This document shows, piece after piece, positions 1 through 8,549 of a DNA stretch of 33,874 bases (the first letter of the stretch is position 1; every line of letters begins with the position of its first letter). The notes beneath the pieces were generated by a model. It was given only the letters and a program-made list of their open reading frames with translations. It was not told where the DNA came from and searched no databases. Location of the stretch: assembly GCA_023250205.1 (NCBI GenBank), contig JAHFBE010000005.1:16376-50249 (forward strand). The letters are read 5' to 3'. This DNA is from Candidatus Melainabacteria bacterium (GTDB taxonomy: Bacteria > Cyanobacteriota > Vampirovibrionia > 2-02-FULL-35-15). The position numbers were made by a program, and so were the translations under genes.

Positions 1-500
1 TCAATTAGGCATAAAGATTGAAATCCACTTGCCTCCAGTCCGCTAAAAACGATTTCATTCCATGTAAAAACTACATCGTCACTGGTTATATGAACACCAT
101 CTGACCACTTGATTCCTTTTCTGAGTTTTACAATTATTGTTTTTCCTTGATCTTTTATTTCATAGCTTTTAGCTAAGTGGGGAATTATTTCTCCGGTGTC
201 GGGATCATCTTCAAATAAACCGTCAAACATAAGTCTTGCAAGAGTACTGCTTGTGTTGTCTGTAGAAGTCCAAAGATTAAATGTTTTTGGTCCAGAACCA
301 AAAACTGATAAGTTTAATGCTCCGCCATGTTTTCCTATTGGAGCTTGAATTTGTTTGTATTCAATTCCGTTTATACCTATGGTCTTTGGTTTTGACCAAG
401 GTTTGGATATTTCTGTATGCTCATTTGCAGAAGTAAAGAGCCAAGAGCTGATAGCAATAAACAAACATAAAATAAACCCTGTTTTAAATTTCTTTTGCAT
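1..500 (-). CDS. Peptide/oligopeptide ABC transporter substrate-binding protein (SBP_bac_5-like), N-terminal part; runs off the window edge
   Basis: Reverse strand from ATG at 500..498 reads MQKKFKTGFILCLFIAISSWLFTSANEHTEISKPWSKPKTIGINGIEYKQIQAPIGKHGGALNLSVFGSGPKTFNLWTSTDNTSSTLARLMFDGLFEDDPDTGEIIPHLAKSYEIKDQGKTIIVKLRKGIKWSDGVHITSDDVVFTWNEIVFSG..., with a signal peptide and the typical 'FDGL...P.LA.SYE....KT...KLRKGIKWSDG...T.DDV.FTW' signature. Not in the supplied ORF track because it is open at the window edge. Confidence 0.88.
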   Translation of the reverse strand, partial: MQKKFKTGFILCLFIAISSWLFTSANEHTEISKPWSKPKTIGINGIEYKQIQAPIGKHGGALNLSVFGSGPKTFNLWTSTDNTSSTLARLMFDGLFEDDPDTGEIIPHLAKSYEIKDQGKTIIVKLRKGIKWSDGVHITSDDVVFTWNEIVFSGLEASGFQSLCLI

Positions 501-852
501 ATTCTCTAATTATCTCTTTCATTGACGTAACAATTTTTAAATGTTCTCCAATTGGAGGTAAAATCTCAAAGGTAATATTTGGGAACTGTAATTTTAATTT
601 GTTTACCTGTTCGGGAATATCTTTATCTAGATGTCCTCCTGATGACATAAACAGAGGTAAAACTTTTATCTTGTTAATTCCATTGTTTGCTAACCCTTGA
701 GTAATGGTAATTAATGATGGTTCAATAAAATCCATATAGGCTAGTGTTGCTTTACCATTACAAGATATTACTAAATCTTCAAATGATTTACACCACTTAG
801 AATCTTTGCTTCCATGAGCAAGTAAAATTAAGCTTGCATTTATACATGCCAT
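484..852 (-). CDS. Sirohydrochlorin chelatase / CbiX-SirB family protein (short single-domain form)
   Basis: 122 aa; 'LILLAHGSKD' N-terminal motif and 'KVLPLFMSSGGHLDKDIPEQV' typical of the CbiX/SirB fold. Its 3' end overlaps the start of the SBP gene by 17 nt. Confidence 0.82.
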   Translation of the reverse strand: MACINASLILLAHGSKDSKWCKSFEDLVISCNGKATLAYMDFIEPSLITITQGLANNGINKIKVLPLFMSSGGHLDKDIPEQVNKLKLQFPNITFEILPPIGEHLKIVTSMKEIIREYAKEI

Positions 853-860
853 GGCATGCC

Positions 861-1598
861 TTATTCTGGAATTACAATCTTCTTCCCTACTGTCAACACA
901 CCAATTTTTTTCATGTTGTTTGCCTTCATTATTTTATTAATGTTTGCAGGGGATGGATTTGAATAATATTTGTTTGCAATAATCCAGAGAGAATCTCCAT
1001 TAGATATTGTATGAAATCTGACTTGTTCGATTTTTGGAATTGCAGATTCAGTGGTTATTACAGGTTTTGTCTCAGGTGCTTTTTTTGAAAATAGTTTTGA
1101 GAAGAAATTTTCTTTTGAAACAGTGATGTTATTTGCTTTATCTTTCAATTGTTTTGTAACTTCTTTATCAACAGTTTTATCAGTCATAAGATTCACTGAT
1201 TTTTGGAAAACAATTTGAGTGTCACTCTTTGCTCTGATTTCATGAACGTTAATTTGGAAATATATGAGCCAGATAAGAGAGGATAAAGCAACTCCACCTA
1301 AAAACCATCCGATGTTTGTAAACATATTGGTTTTATTATTTGTAGTGCTAAGAAACTCTTCTTTGTTTGTAGGCCAAAATGGTTGTGAATTTGTAATTTC
1401 TGGTTTAATTTCTTTATTCTCTTCTATTGAAGGTTCATCTGAGTAGATTGTATCTAGAAGTTCAAACTCTTCTCTGGTATATAAGTCGTTCCTTGGATAA
1501 ATATAATTACCACTTATAACTGCTTCTTTTGACTTACTTAGTCCTTTTAATCTTTTTTGTCTGAACTTACTAATGCTTGGCGTTTTTGTTTCTACCAT
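861..1598 (-). CDS. Single-pass membrane protein with C-terminal LysM domain
   Basis: TM segment 'FTNIGWFLGGVALSSLIWLIYF' and C-terminal LysM 'FHTISNGDSLWIIANKYYSNPSPANINKIMKANNMKKIGVLTVGKKIVIPE'. Confidence 0.85.
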   Translation of the reverse strand: MVETKTPSISKFRQKRLKGLSKSKEAVISGNYIYPRNDLYTREEFELLDTIYSDEPSIEENKEIKPEITNSQPFWPTNKEEFLSTTNNKTNMFTNIGWFLGGVALSSLIWLIYFQINVHEIRAKSDTQIVFQKSVNLMTDKTVDKEVTKQLKDKANNITVSKENFFSKLFSKKAPETKPVITTESAIPKIEQVRFHTISNGDSLWIIANKYYSNPSPANINKIMKANNMKKIGVLTVGKKIVIPE

Positions 1599-1955
1599 CT
1601 ATGAGGTCTCCTAAACTTAGATATTTTACACGTACTCGAACATTTGTATAGGAAGGGAAAGGTAAATAAAATGTTAAATATGAATATATTAGTTAATCTA
1701 ATTAAGTCACAAAGTCAAATTAAAACACCTTTGTTGTCCCAAAATCAACCCTAAAAATCTAATTTTTAGAAATTTTCATTATTTGTTATGCAAAATTCTT
1801 AAATTCACATCAATTTCTATTAAATTGTCTAGTTAATAATAATATCTTAAGGAAAAAATTTAATAATTCTTAGTATGGTGGGTTCTTTTATTGATTGGAA
1901 CTGAAGTTGAGGGATAGCTACATATAATATTGAAACCTTTTTACTTTATATTGGT

Positions 1956-2150
1956 ATGGTGATGAGATTAATACAAAAAAAATCAAAACAACAAAAAATT
2001 CTTAACAAAGAAGAGCCTACATTTAATTTAACAACAAAAAAAGAACTGGCACAGCTTAGGGCTGCTTATAAAAGTGGAAAATTGAAATTTGATTCAAATG
2101 AAGTTGCTAAGGCAATTTTAAATGATTGCAAAAAGGGACTATTGGAGTGA
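1956..2150 (+). CDS. Small FlgM-like (anti-sigma-28-like) protein
   Basis: 64 aa; C-terminal 'TKKELAQLRAAYKSGKLKFDSNEVAKAILNDCKKGLLE' resembles the FlgM C-terminal helix signature ('..i..lr..i..G.Y.vd...iA..ll'). Start codon uncertain (ATG 1956 or 1962). Confidence 0.5.
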   Translation: MVMRLIQKKSKQQKILNKEEPTFNLTTKKELAQLRAAYKSGKLKFDSNEVAKAILNDCKKGLLE

Positions 2151-2153
2151 TGT

Positions 2154-2263
2154 GTCATTGCGAGGGAAGAGACGTTGCATGCAACGTCTCCACAGCAATC
2201 CCGATCTAACTTGCACAAATAGTTTGGGATTGCCACGCCTCATTTTATTCGGCTCGCAATGAC
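2154..2263. repeat. MITE-like palindromic element (family copy 1)
   Basis: Perfect 11-bp terminal inverted repeats GTCATTGCGAG ... CTCGCAATGAC. Internal perfect 22-bp palindrome GAGACGTTGCATGCAACGTCTC (2169-2190). Nearly the whole element recurs inverted at 8375-8465. Confidence 0.9.
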
Positions 2264-2265
2264 AG

Positions 2266-3681
2266 TTATTTTCCAATACAAAACTTCGCAAAGATATTTT
2301 TTATCACTTCATCGCTAATGGTTCTTCCTGAGATTTCATCAAGCTTGGAAATTGCGTTTTTAAGTTCATCTGATATTAGATCTTCTGAAATGTTTTTATT
2401 TGCGAGATCTGTAGAATTTTCAATTGCAGAATTGCATTGTATAAGTAATTCTTTTTGTCTTTGATTGATATAGCAGTATTGAGTATTGCCGCCTTTGGCG
2501 AGCCTCGCCTCTAGCGGGAGTATTGAGTGTCGAGTGTTAAAGAGCGAAGAGGCTTTTTCAATCAATAGTTTTTTCAGCTGAGTAATGTTATCGCCATTTT
2601 TTGCAGATATCAAAATATCAAACCCATTTTTACTGATGTTGCTAGTGTCAACTAAATCAACCTTATTCCCTATAATTATCTTTGATTTATCTTTTATTAG
2701 ATTAGAGAATTCACTTTGATCATGACTCTTGTTGGTTAAATCAAATACTCCTAAAACAATGTCAGAATTCTGGATACTTTGTTTACTTCTTTCAATTCCC
2801 ATTTTTTCGGATTTGCTGGCAGAATCTTTTTCTCTGATTCCCGCAGTATCAACTAAAATAACTGACCAGCCGTCAATTAATATTTTTTCTTCTACCGTAT
2901 CTCTTGTTGTACCAGGTTCATCTGAAACAATTGCTCTTTCACTTTCAAGTAATTGATTTAAAAGACTTGATTTACCTGCATTTGTAGGACCAACAATTGA
3001 AACTTTTATTCCTTCCCTTAGTAGCAGACCTTCTCTAGAATCTTTAATTAATTCACCTATTTCAGATTGTATATTTTTTAAGTTTGCAACTACTTCTTCT
3101 TTACTCATATCAGCTATATCCATAGGAAACTCTACTGAACTTTCAATAGATGTAATTAAGTTAAGAAGTTTTTCCCTAAATCCGACAATCTTGTCTTTTA
3201 ATGATCCTGAAAGTATTTGTGAAGCAATTGAAACAGCTTTTTCATTGTCAGCAGAAATAATCTCGTTTATAGCTTCAGCTTCTGTTAGATCTATTCTTCC
3301 ATTAACAAAAGCACGAAATGTAAACTCTCCATTTTTTGCTTGTCTCACACCATGTTTTAAACATAGATCAAGCACTTGTGATGTTACCTGTAAGCCGCCA
3401 TGACAAAAAATTTCAACAGTGTCTTCAGTAGTAAAACTGTTCGGAGCTTTATAAGGAAGAATAATTACTTCATCGATAGTTTTATCATTATCTTTTATAT
3501 ATCCATGTTGAGCGTACATATGTTCGAAAGAGTATTGAGTATTGAGTATTGGGTATTGAGTTTGAGAGAAAATCTTTTGTCCGATCTTCCAGCTTTCAGT
3601 TCCTGAAATGCGAATAACAGAAATAGCTCCAGTTCCTTTTGGAGTACAGATTGCACAGATTGTGTCGGAGATATTAAACAT
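2266..3681 (-). CDS. mnmE: tRNA modification GTPase MnmE (TrmE)
   Basis: 'DTICAICTPKGTGAISVIRISG' N-terminus, G1 'GPTNAGKSSLLN', 'GTTRDTVEE', 'DTAGIREK', C-terminal 'FCIGK'. Contains two in-frame repeat insertions (2474-2538 and 3530-3560). Confidence 0.97.
   Translation of the reverse strand: MFNISDTICAICTPKGTGAISVIRISGTESWKIGQKIFSQTQYPILNTQYSFEHMYAQHGYIKDNDKTIDEVIILPYKAPNSFTTEDTVEIFCHGGLQVTSQVLDLCLKHGVRQAKNGEFTFRAFVNGRIDLTEAEAINEIISADNEKAVSIASQILSGSLKDKIVGFREKLLNLITSIESSVEFPMDIADMSKEEVVANLKNIQSEIGELIKDSREGLLLREGIKVSIVGPTNAGKSSLLNQLLESERAIVSDEPGTTRDTVEEKILIDGWSVILVDTAGIREKDSASKSEKMGIERSKQSIQNSDIVLGVFDLTNKSHDQSEFSNLIKDKSKIIIGNKVDLVDTSNISKNGFDILISAKNGDNITQLKKLLIEKASSLFNTRHSILPLEARLAKGGNTQYCYINQRQKELLIQCNSAIENSTDLANKNISEDLISDELKNAISKLDEISGRTISDEVIKNIFAKFCIGK
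2474..2538. repeat. Heptamer-flanked palindromic insertion inside mnmE
   Basis: cagtatt gagtatt | gccgcctttggcgagcctcgcctctagcggg | gagtatt gagtgtc gagtgtt; central hairpin GGCGAG-C-CTCGCC. Encodes the non-canonical segment 'NTRHSILPLEARLAKGGNTQYC' just before 'INQRQKELL'. Confidence 0.8.
3530..3560. repeat. 7-bp tandem repeat inside mnmE
   Basis: gagtatt x3 + gggtatt + gag; encodes 'QTQYPILNTQYS' on the coding strand. Confidence 0.88.
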
Positions 3682-3700
3682 CAGATAGATTATATCTGAT

Positions 3701-6325
3701 TTACCCTCTATCTACGGGCTTTTTATCTACTGGTCCTAACTCATCTAGTTTTCTTGATGATGTAACACGATTTCTGCCTTCTTTTTTTGAAATATACATT
3801 GTATCGTCAGCTGCTTTTAATATTTGTTCTTTGTTTTTTGTTTCGTGAGGAGTACCACTGACACCAATACTTGCGCTGAGCGGACCCCATTGAGGATGTA
3901 CAGTCCTATTTAAAGTGTCTAAAATTCTTTTTGCAATTATTTCTGCAGCTTCTAAATTTGTTTCGGGAAGAAGTACGGCAAATTCATCTCCACCATATCT
4001 TGCAACAATATCCATTTGTCTTAAGCATTGTTGTAATTTTCCGCTTACAAGAACAATTGCTTCATCTCCGGCAGAATGTCCAAATTTATCGTTAATAGAT
4101 TTTAAGTGATCAAGATCAATCATAATTACTGCCAGATCTGATTTGGTTCTTTTTGCTCGTTCGACTTCATGATGAAGAGCAGTCTGAAAATAAGCATGAT
4201 TATAAATATTTGTGAGACTGTCTCTTTGAGCTTGGTGTTCTACTTTTGCAAATAAGTCTGCATTTAAAACTGCTACTGAAGCTTCTGATGCAACTCTTTT
4301 TGCAAACTCAATTTCCTTCTCTACAAATTTCCTGCTTCTGTCGCATTGGTGTATGCAAAGTGAACCAATTACCTGTCCTCTTGCTACAAGAGGAACAGCC
4401 AGAAAGCTTTTTAACTGGATTATTTTAAGAATTGATTTTAAAGGTTCTTTTGTGTCCTTGTATCTTTCTTCAATGTTATGTATGTGGAGAATTGAATTTG
4501 CACGTTCAGATTCTGGTAAGTCTTTTAATGATTCAAGCCATTCTTGTTCAAATTCCAGAATTAAGTCGGCGGCTTTGCTTAAATCATTTTCTTTGCTATT
4601 TATATATTCTTGCTCGGTTGCAAGGACTGTAAGAGGTTTTACACTTTTCAACCTTCTAATGAAGCATCTGCTGGTTCCTAAGATTTCACCCAGATCGTGT
4701 GCTGCTCTTGCCATAACAGTAGAAATGTTTAAGCTGTCTCTTATTGCAGAGCTAACCTGATGTAAAAGATTTATTTGTCTTTCTGTTTGTTGAACATGCT
4801 GGTAAAGTTCAGCTTGTGATAATGCCATCTCAACTTGATCAGTAATGGCTTCGATTAGTTGAATCTCTGAACTGGTCCAATTTCGTGGGTGATCAAAATG
4901 TGCTAAAACTAAAAGTCCAATAGTTTTATTCCCTTTGTTTAGAGAACTAGCCAGGTATGATTTACAATCAATCTTATTTAATTCTTCTATTTGTGTGCAG
5001 GAGTTCCCTGATAAGGCAATTGTTTGGTTAATTGGATCTGGAATCAGTATTTTACTCCCTTTGTATAGTTTGTAGTCAAGTTTTAATTCAGCAAGTTTAT
5101 AAGAAAATTCATCTTTTGTTGCCCAGATTGATTTGGCAGTAAATCCTATATCATCATCTTTTTTTATAAATGCTCCACAGGCATTTACTCCGAAAACCTG
5201 TCCTACTTCTCTGGCCGCTTTTTCAAGGACGCCTTCAACTTCAAGGGTATCTCGAATCATTGTGGTTATTGAGTTTAGAAGGAATTCCCTTTGAGCAGTT
5301 GAAAGGCTTTCTTCATAAAGATTTGCCTGGTTTAATATGACAGCAAGATGTCCTGCAATATCCTGAGTAATTCTTAGATCTTCAGTCGTAGCATCTGTGG
5401 CATTCCCTCTCTTTAGACAAATAATGGTTCCAAGCAATTCATTTCTGATAATAACTGGTAGCATAAAAAACAGAGATGGTTTTAAGTCGTGTAGAAATAT
5501 TTTGCTTATTCTCTTGATGTTTTTGTTTCTAAGAGTCATATATTGATTCTTGTATAAAAGTTTTACTATTGGATTATTGGTACTTACCTTATGGACAAAG
5601 CCTTTAAGTGAATGTTTTTCTTCGCTTACTATTTCCTGAACTATCTCCATTTTTTTTTCTTTTGTCATCCATCGTGCAAAATAAACATCTTCTAACTTTA
5701 AAAAGTTATGTATTCCTTTTAAGACAATATCAACTGCTTTCTCTGGTTTTAATATTCCTCTGAGTGAACTTGAAAGTCTTGATAAAAGTAGCAACCTCTC
5801 ATCTTTTGCCTCTACTTGCTTGGAGAGGTCAGATTCTTCAATGATTTTTATTATGTAATTTAATGCGAATAAAAGAGCACTTTTCTCTTCCTGTGAATTT
5901 GCTCTTTTTGGATTGCTGATTAAAATTACCCCAAAGATTTGTTTTGCATATGGGGAAACAATTGGGTAAGCAAATGTATTTAAATCTGAATCCGAAAGAT
6001 TTTTAATGTCAAGTTCAGAAATTGGGATTAAGCTGTTATAAAATCGTGAATCTCTCAAATCAACTTGATTAGCTAAATTCTCTAAAATATGCCCTAAATA
6101 ATTAAATTGTTTTGTACCTGATTTTGAGTTTATTAAATTTATTTGCTCATTTGCAAAGTTTGCATAAATTCCAATACTCTCGATTTCAAAGAGAGACTGA
6201 ATAAAGTTAACCAGAGTACCAATTTGTTCTTTTGCATCAAAGGTACTTGACTGAAGCTCAAGAATTTTATTTAAAAGAACAGATTTTGTGTTCTTATTTT
6301 CTTGTTTTGATTCTTGATTTTCCAT
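3701..6325 (-). CDS. Multi-GAF domain diguanylate cyclase (GGDEF)
   Basis: C-terminal GGDEF domain with intact 'RYGGDEFAVLLPET' and an upstream RxxD (RQMD) I-site. The N-terminal ~650 aa shows about four GAF-like repeats (e.g. 'AIRDSLNISTVMARAAHDLGEILGTSRCFI'). Confidence 0.92.
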   Translation of the reverse strand: MENQESKQENKNTKSVLLNKILELQSSTFDAKEQIGTLVNFIQSLFEIESIGIYANFANEQINLINSKSGTKQFNYLGHILENLANQVDLRDSRFYNSLIPISELDIKNLSDSDLNTFAYPIVSPYAKQIFGVILISNPKRANSQEEKSALLFALNYIIKIIEESDLSKQVEAKDERLLLLSRLSSSLRGILKPEKAVDIVLKGIHNFLKLEDVYFARWMTKEKKMEIVQEIVSEEKHSLKGFVHKVSTNNPIVKLLYKNQYMTLRNKNIKRISKIFLHDLKPSLFFMLPVIIRNELLGTIICLKRGNATDATTEDLRITQDIAGHLAVILNQANLYEESLSTAQREFLLNSITTMIRDTLEVEGVLEKAAREVGQVFGVNACGAFIKKDDDIGFTAKSIWATKDEFSYKLAELKLDYKLYKGSKILIPDPINQTIALSGNSCTQIEELNKIDCKSYLASSLNKGNKTIGLLVLAHFDHPRNWTSSEIQLIEAITDQVEMALSQAELYQHVQQTERQINLLHQVSSAIRDSLNISTVMARAAHDLGEILGTSRCFIRRLKSVKPLTVLATEQEYINSKENDLSKAADLILEFEQEWLESLKDLPESERANSILHIHNIEERYKDTKEPLKSILKIIQLKSFLAVPLVARGQVIGSLCIHQCDRSRKFVEKEIEFAKRVASEASVAVLNADLFAKVEHQAQRDSLTNIYNHAYFQTALHHEVERAKRTKSDLAVIMIDLDHLKSINDKFGHSAGDEAIVLVSGKLQQCLRQMDIVARYGGDEFAVLLPETNLEAAEIIAKRILDTLNRTVHPQWGPLSASIGVSGTPHETKNKEQILKAADDTMYISKKEGRNRVTSSRKLDELGPVDKKPVDRG

Positions 6326-6477
6326 AAGTACCTCTAGGGTCTTTCATTCCACAATACAGACTTTTATCAAACAATCCTATACATAAAATGTACGATATAC
6401 TTGTCCTTAGACCTAAATTTGACAAATTATCAGTGGTTCTTAAAGATATTTTACATAGAGGGGTAGCTGGGGAACAA

Positions 6478-7857
6478 ATGCGAGATAGATTGAATGAATT
6501 AATTAATAAATATAAAAAAAAGGTTGATTATTTAGAAATTAGATTTGAGAATAATCAGGCAAATCAAATTCGTTATTTGGGGAAATCTCTGGATAGTTTA
6601 AACCAGTCAGAAGCTCAGGGTGGTTATGTAAGAAGTTGTTATAAAGGTGGGTGGGGTTTTTGCTCATTTAATAATATTAACAATCTTGAAAAATATATTG
6701 AAGAAACAATTAATCAGTCATTACTTTTAGGTTCTGAAGAAAATGCAAAAACGATTTTAGCGCCGATTTCACCAATACAAAAGATTTTTCCTATAGAGAT
6801 GACAGGGAAAGATCCAAGAAAGATTTCTATTGCAAATAAGGTTGAACTTTTTAAACAGTATAACGAATTGATAAATTCTTATTCTGAAAAAATCACTACT
6901 TCAGCTGCAAGATACAATGAAAAAATTCAAGCAGTAACTTTTTTAAATTCTGAAGGAACTCATATAGAACATGGCTGGGTAGATATGGAAGCAAGATTTT
7001 CTGCTACTACTCAAAAGAATGGAATGATTCAGGTAGCGCAGGAATCATTGGGATCTCGAAAAGGATTTGAGGAAATTGAAAATCTTGATGAGCGTTTAAA
7101 ACTAATGTCAAAAAGGGCAGTCGATCAGCTAGAACTTAAGTCTCCAAAGGCAGGGACTTATACGGTGGTTATTGATCCCATTTTAACAGGGCTTTTTGTT
7201 CATGAAGCTTTTGGACATTTGTCTGAAGGGGATTTTATTTTTGATAATCCTGCTATGCAGGAGTTTATGACTTTTGGGAAAAAATTTGGAGAAAAGTTCT
7301 TAAACATTTTAGATGGTGGAAAAGTGAAAGATCATAGAGGATCATTTTTGTTTGATGATGAAGGAGTTCCTTCTCAGGATACTTACCTGATAAAAGAGGG
7401 GATTCTTGTTGGTAGATTACACAGCAGAGAAACAGCCGGTAAATTAAATGAAAAACCTACAGGAAACGCTCGCTGTCTGGATTATAGATATCCTCCAATA
7501 GTTAGAATGACTAATACATGGATAGAGCCTCAGAAGAATTCTCCGGAAGATTTGATCTCTGATATTAAATTGGGTATTTGGGCTGGAAACTGGCTTGGTG
7601 GGCAGACAAATGGTGAGATGTTTACTTTTGCCAGTGGTGAAGCCAGAATGATAAGAGATGGAAAACTTGCTGAGCCGGTTAAGGATGTAAACCTTACTGG
7701 AAATGTTTTTCAGACTCTAAAAGATATTGAAGGAATATCAAATGATATGTATTGGGATGAGTCTGGTGGATGTGGGAAATTTGGTCAGAGTGGACTTTCT
7801 GTAGGAGTAGGTGGTCCATCAATTAGAATTAAAAACATGGTTGTAGCTGGGGAATAA
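6478..7857 (+). CDS. tldD: TldD/PmbA-family metalloprotease, TldD-type
   Basis: 'HEAFGHLSEGDFI' zinc/metalloprotease motif and 'GGQTNGEMFTFASGEA..I.DGKL..PVKDVNLTGNVFQTL'. ORF is open from 6388; the start at 6478 (MRDRLNELINKYKKKVDYLEIRFE) matches the family N-terminus better. Confidence 0.9.
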   Translation: MRDRLNELINKYKKKVDYLEIRFENNQANQIRYLGKSLDSLNQSEAQGGYVRSCYKGGWGFCSFNNINNLEKYIEETINQSLLLGSEENAKTILAPISPIQKIFPIEMTGKDPRKISIANKVELFKQYNELINSYSEKITTSAARYNEKIQAVTFLNSEGTHIEHGWVDMEARFSATTQKNGMIQVAQESLGSRKGFEEIENLDERLKLMSKRAVDQLELKSPKAGTYTVVIDPILTGLFVHEAFGHLSEGDFIFDNPAMQEFMTFGKKFGEKFLNILDGGKVKDHRGSFLFDDEGVPSQDTYLIKEGILVGRLHSRETAGKLNEKPTGNARCLDYRYPPIVRMTNTWIEPQKNSPEDLISDIKLGIWAGNWLGGQTNGEMFTFASGEARMIRDGKLAEPVKDVNLTGNVFQTLKDIEGISNDMYWDESGGCGKFGQSGLSVGVGGPSIRIKNMVVAGE

Positions 7858-7863
7858 AAATTG

Positions 7864-8001
7864 TTAATGTGAAGACTTGGTTTTCTTTTCTTTCAATTCT
7901 TTTGCTTTCTTTTCCAAAGAATAATAGAGATAAAAAATGCCACCAAGGAAGATTGACATAACAAAAAAAGGCATAAAAATATTTAACAATTCTGGACTCA
8001 T
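7864..8001 (-). CDS. Small single-pass membrane protein (45 aa), second gene of small-membrane-protein module 1
   Basis: Translation MSPELLNIFMPFFVMSIFLGGIFYLYYSLEKKAKELKEKKTKSSH*. ATGA 4-nt overlap with the stop of the 7998..8222 gene. Same architecture (short N-terminus, one TM, Y-rich end, lysine tail) as 10304..10426. Absent from the ORF track; the listed 7829..8011 is an alternative frame. Confidence 0.75.
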   Translation of the reverse strand: MSPELLNIFMPFFVMSIFLGGIFYLYYSLEKKAKELKEKKTKSSH

Positions 8002-8222
8002 TTCTCTTCACCTTCTACAGCTATTTCATAGCCTCTTTGAATAAAGCATATACCAATGGCCAATAGTATCACACTTCCTGTTAAATCAACATAGAAGCTA
8101 TTTGTTAAATTTCTAAAACCACCTTCAAGTAAATTTATTACTAATCTTCCTAGTGGAGTTATAAGTGAAAGCCCCATAATTTTAAAGATTTCTGCTCTGT
8201 ATTTATATCCATTTAGACTCAT
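7998..8222 (-). CDS. Small membrane protein (74 aa), first gene of module 1; paralogue of 10099..10311
   Basis: MSLNGYKYRAEIFKIMGLSLITPLGRLVINLLEGG...GSVILLAIGICFIQRGYEIAVEGEEK. Shares 'KYRA.xF.I.G..L...G' and 'IQRGYE' blocks with the 70-aa protein at 10099..10311. Confidence 0.8.
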   Translation of the reverse strand: MSLNGYKYRAEIFKIMGLSLITPLGRLVINLLEGGFRNLTNSFYVDLTGSVILLAIGICFIQRGYEIAVEGEEK

Positions 8223-8288
8223 GCTTTTAAAATATAAGCACCAGTTATTTCAAGAATCAATAGATAATTCTCTCTAACTTTATAAACT

Positions 8289-8305
8289 TGTAACCGTGGG
8301 TTACA
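8289..8305 (-). promoter_or_regulatory. Operator-like dyad upstream of module 1
   Basis: TGTAAC-CCACG-GTTACA read in the gene-sense (minus) direction, 66 bp upstream of the ATG. 15/17 identical to the dyad at 10048-10064 upstream of the paralogous module. Confidence 0.6.
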
Positions 8306-8374
8306 TTAGAAGATAAATATTTTCTAAGCTTTGCAAATGTGAATTAAAGCGTGCTTGTGGTTAGGGAGTAATTT

Positions 8375-8465
8375 GTCATTGCGAGCCGAATAAAATGAGG
8401 CGTGGCAATCCCGATCGGGACTGCTGTGGAGACGTTGCATGCAACGTCTCTTCTTTCGCAGTGAC
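8375..8465. repeat. MITE-like palindromic element (family copy 2, inverted relative to copy 1)
   Basis: gtcattgcgagccgaataaaatgaggcgtggcaatcccgatcggga...gagacgttgcatgcaacgtctc...gcagtgac. Reverse complement of 2154-2263 apart from ~19 nt missing internally and a few substitutions. Confidence 0.9.
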
Positions 8466-8549
8466 ATAAAGTCAAAGGATCGAAAACAAACATTGAAACT
8501 TTGACAAAAATTCAAATAGTATAAATTTTATTTTCATATAATTTCCTTT

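Noticed and set aside
2154-2263. Possible Rho-independent terminator between the FlgM-like gene and mnmE
   Set aside because: The hairpin is explained by the dispersed repeat; no U-tract follows, so a terminator role is not specifically supported.
4353-4760. 135-aa plus-strand ORF and neighbouring small plus ORFs within 3915-4760
   Set aside because: Antisense to the well-supported GAF-GGDEF gene; no recognisable motifs.
7829-8011. 60-aa minus-strand ORF (MKRNESRIVKYFYAFF...)
   Set aside because: Alternative frame of the 45-aa ORF at 7864-8001, which has the better context (ATGA coupling, paralogue architecture).
8324-8515. 63-aa minus-strand ORF
   Set aside because: Mostly translation of the repeat at 8375-8465; no coding evidence.
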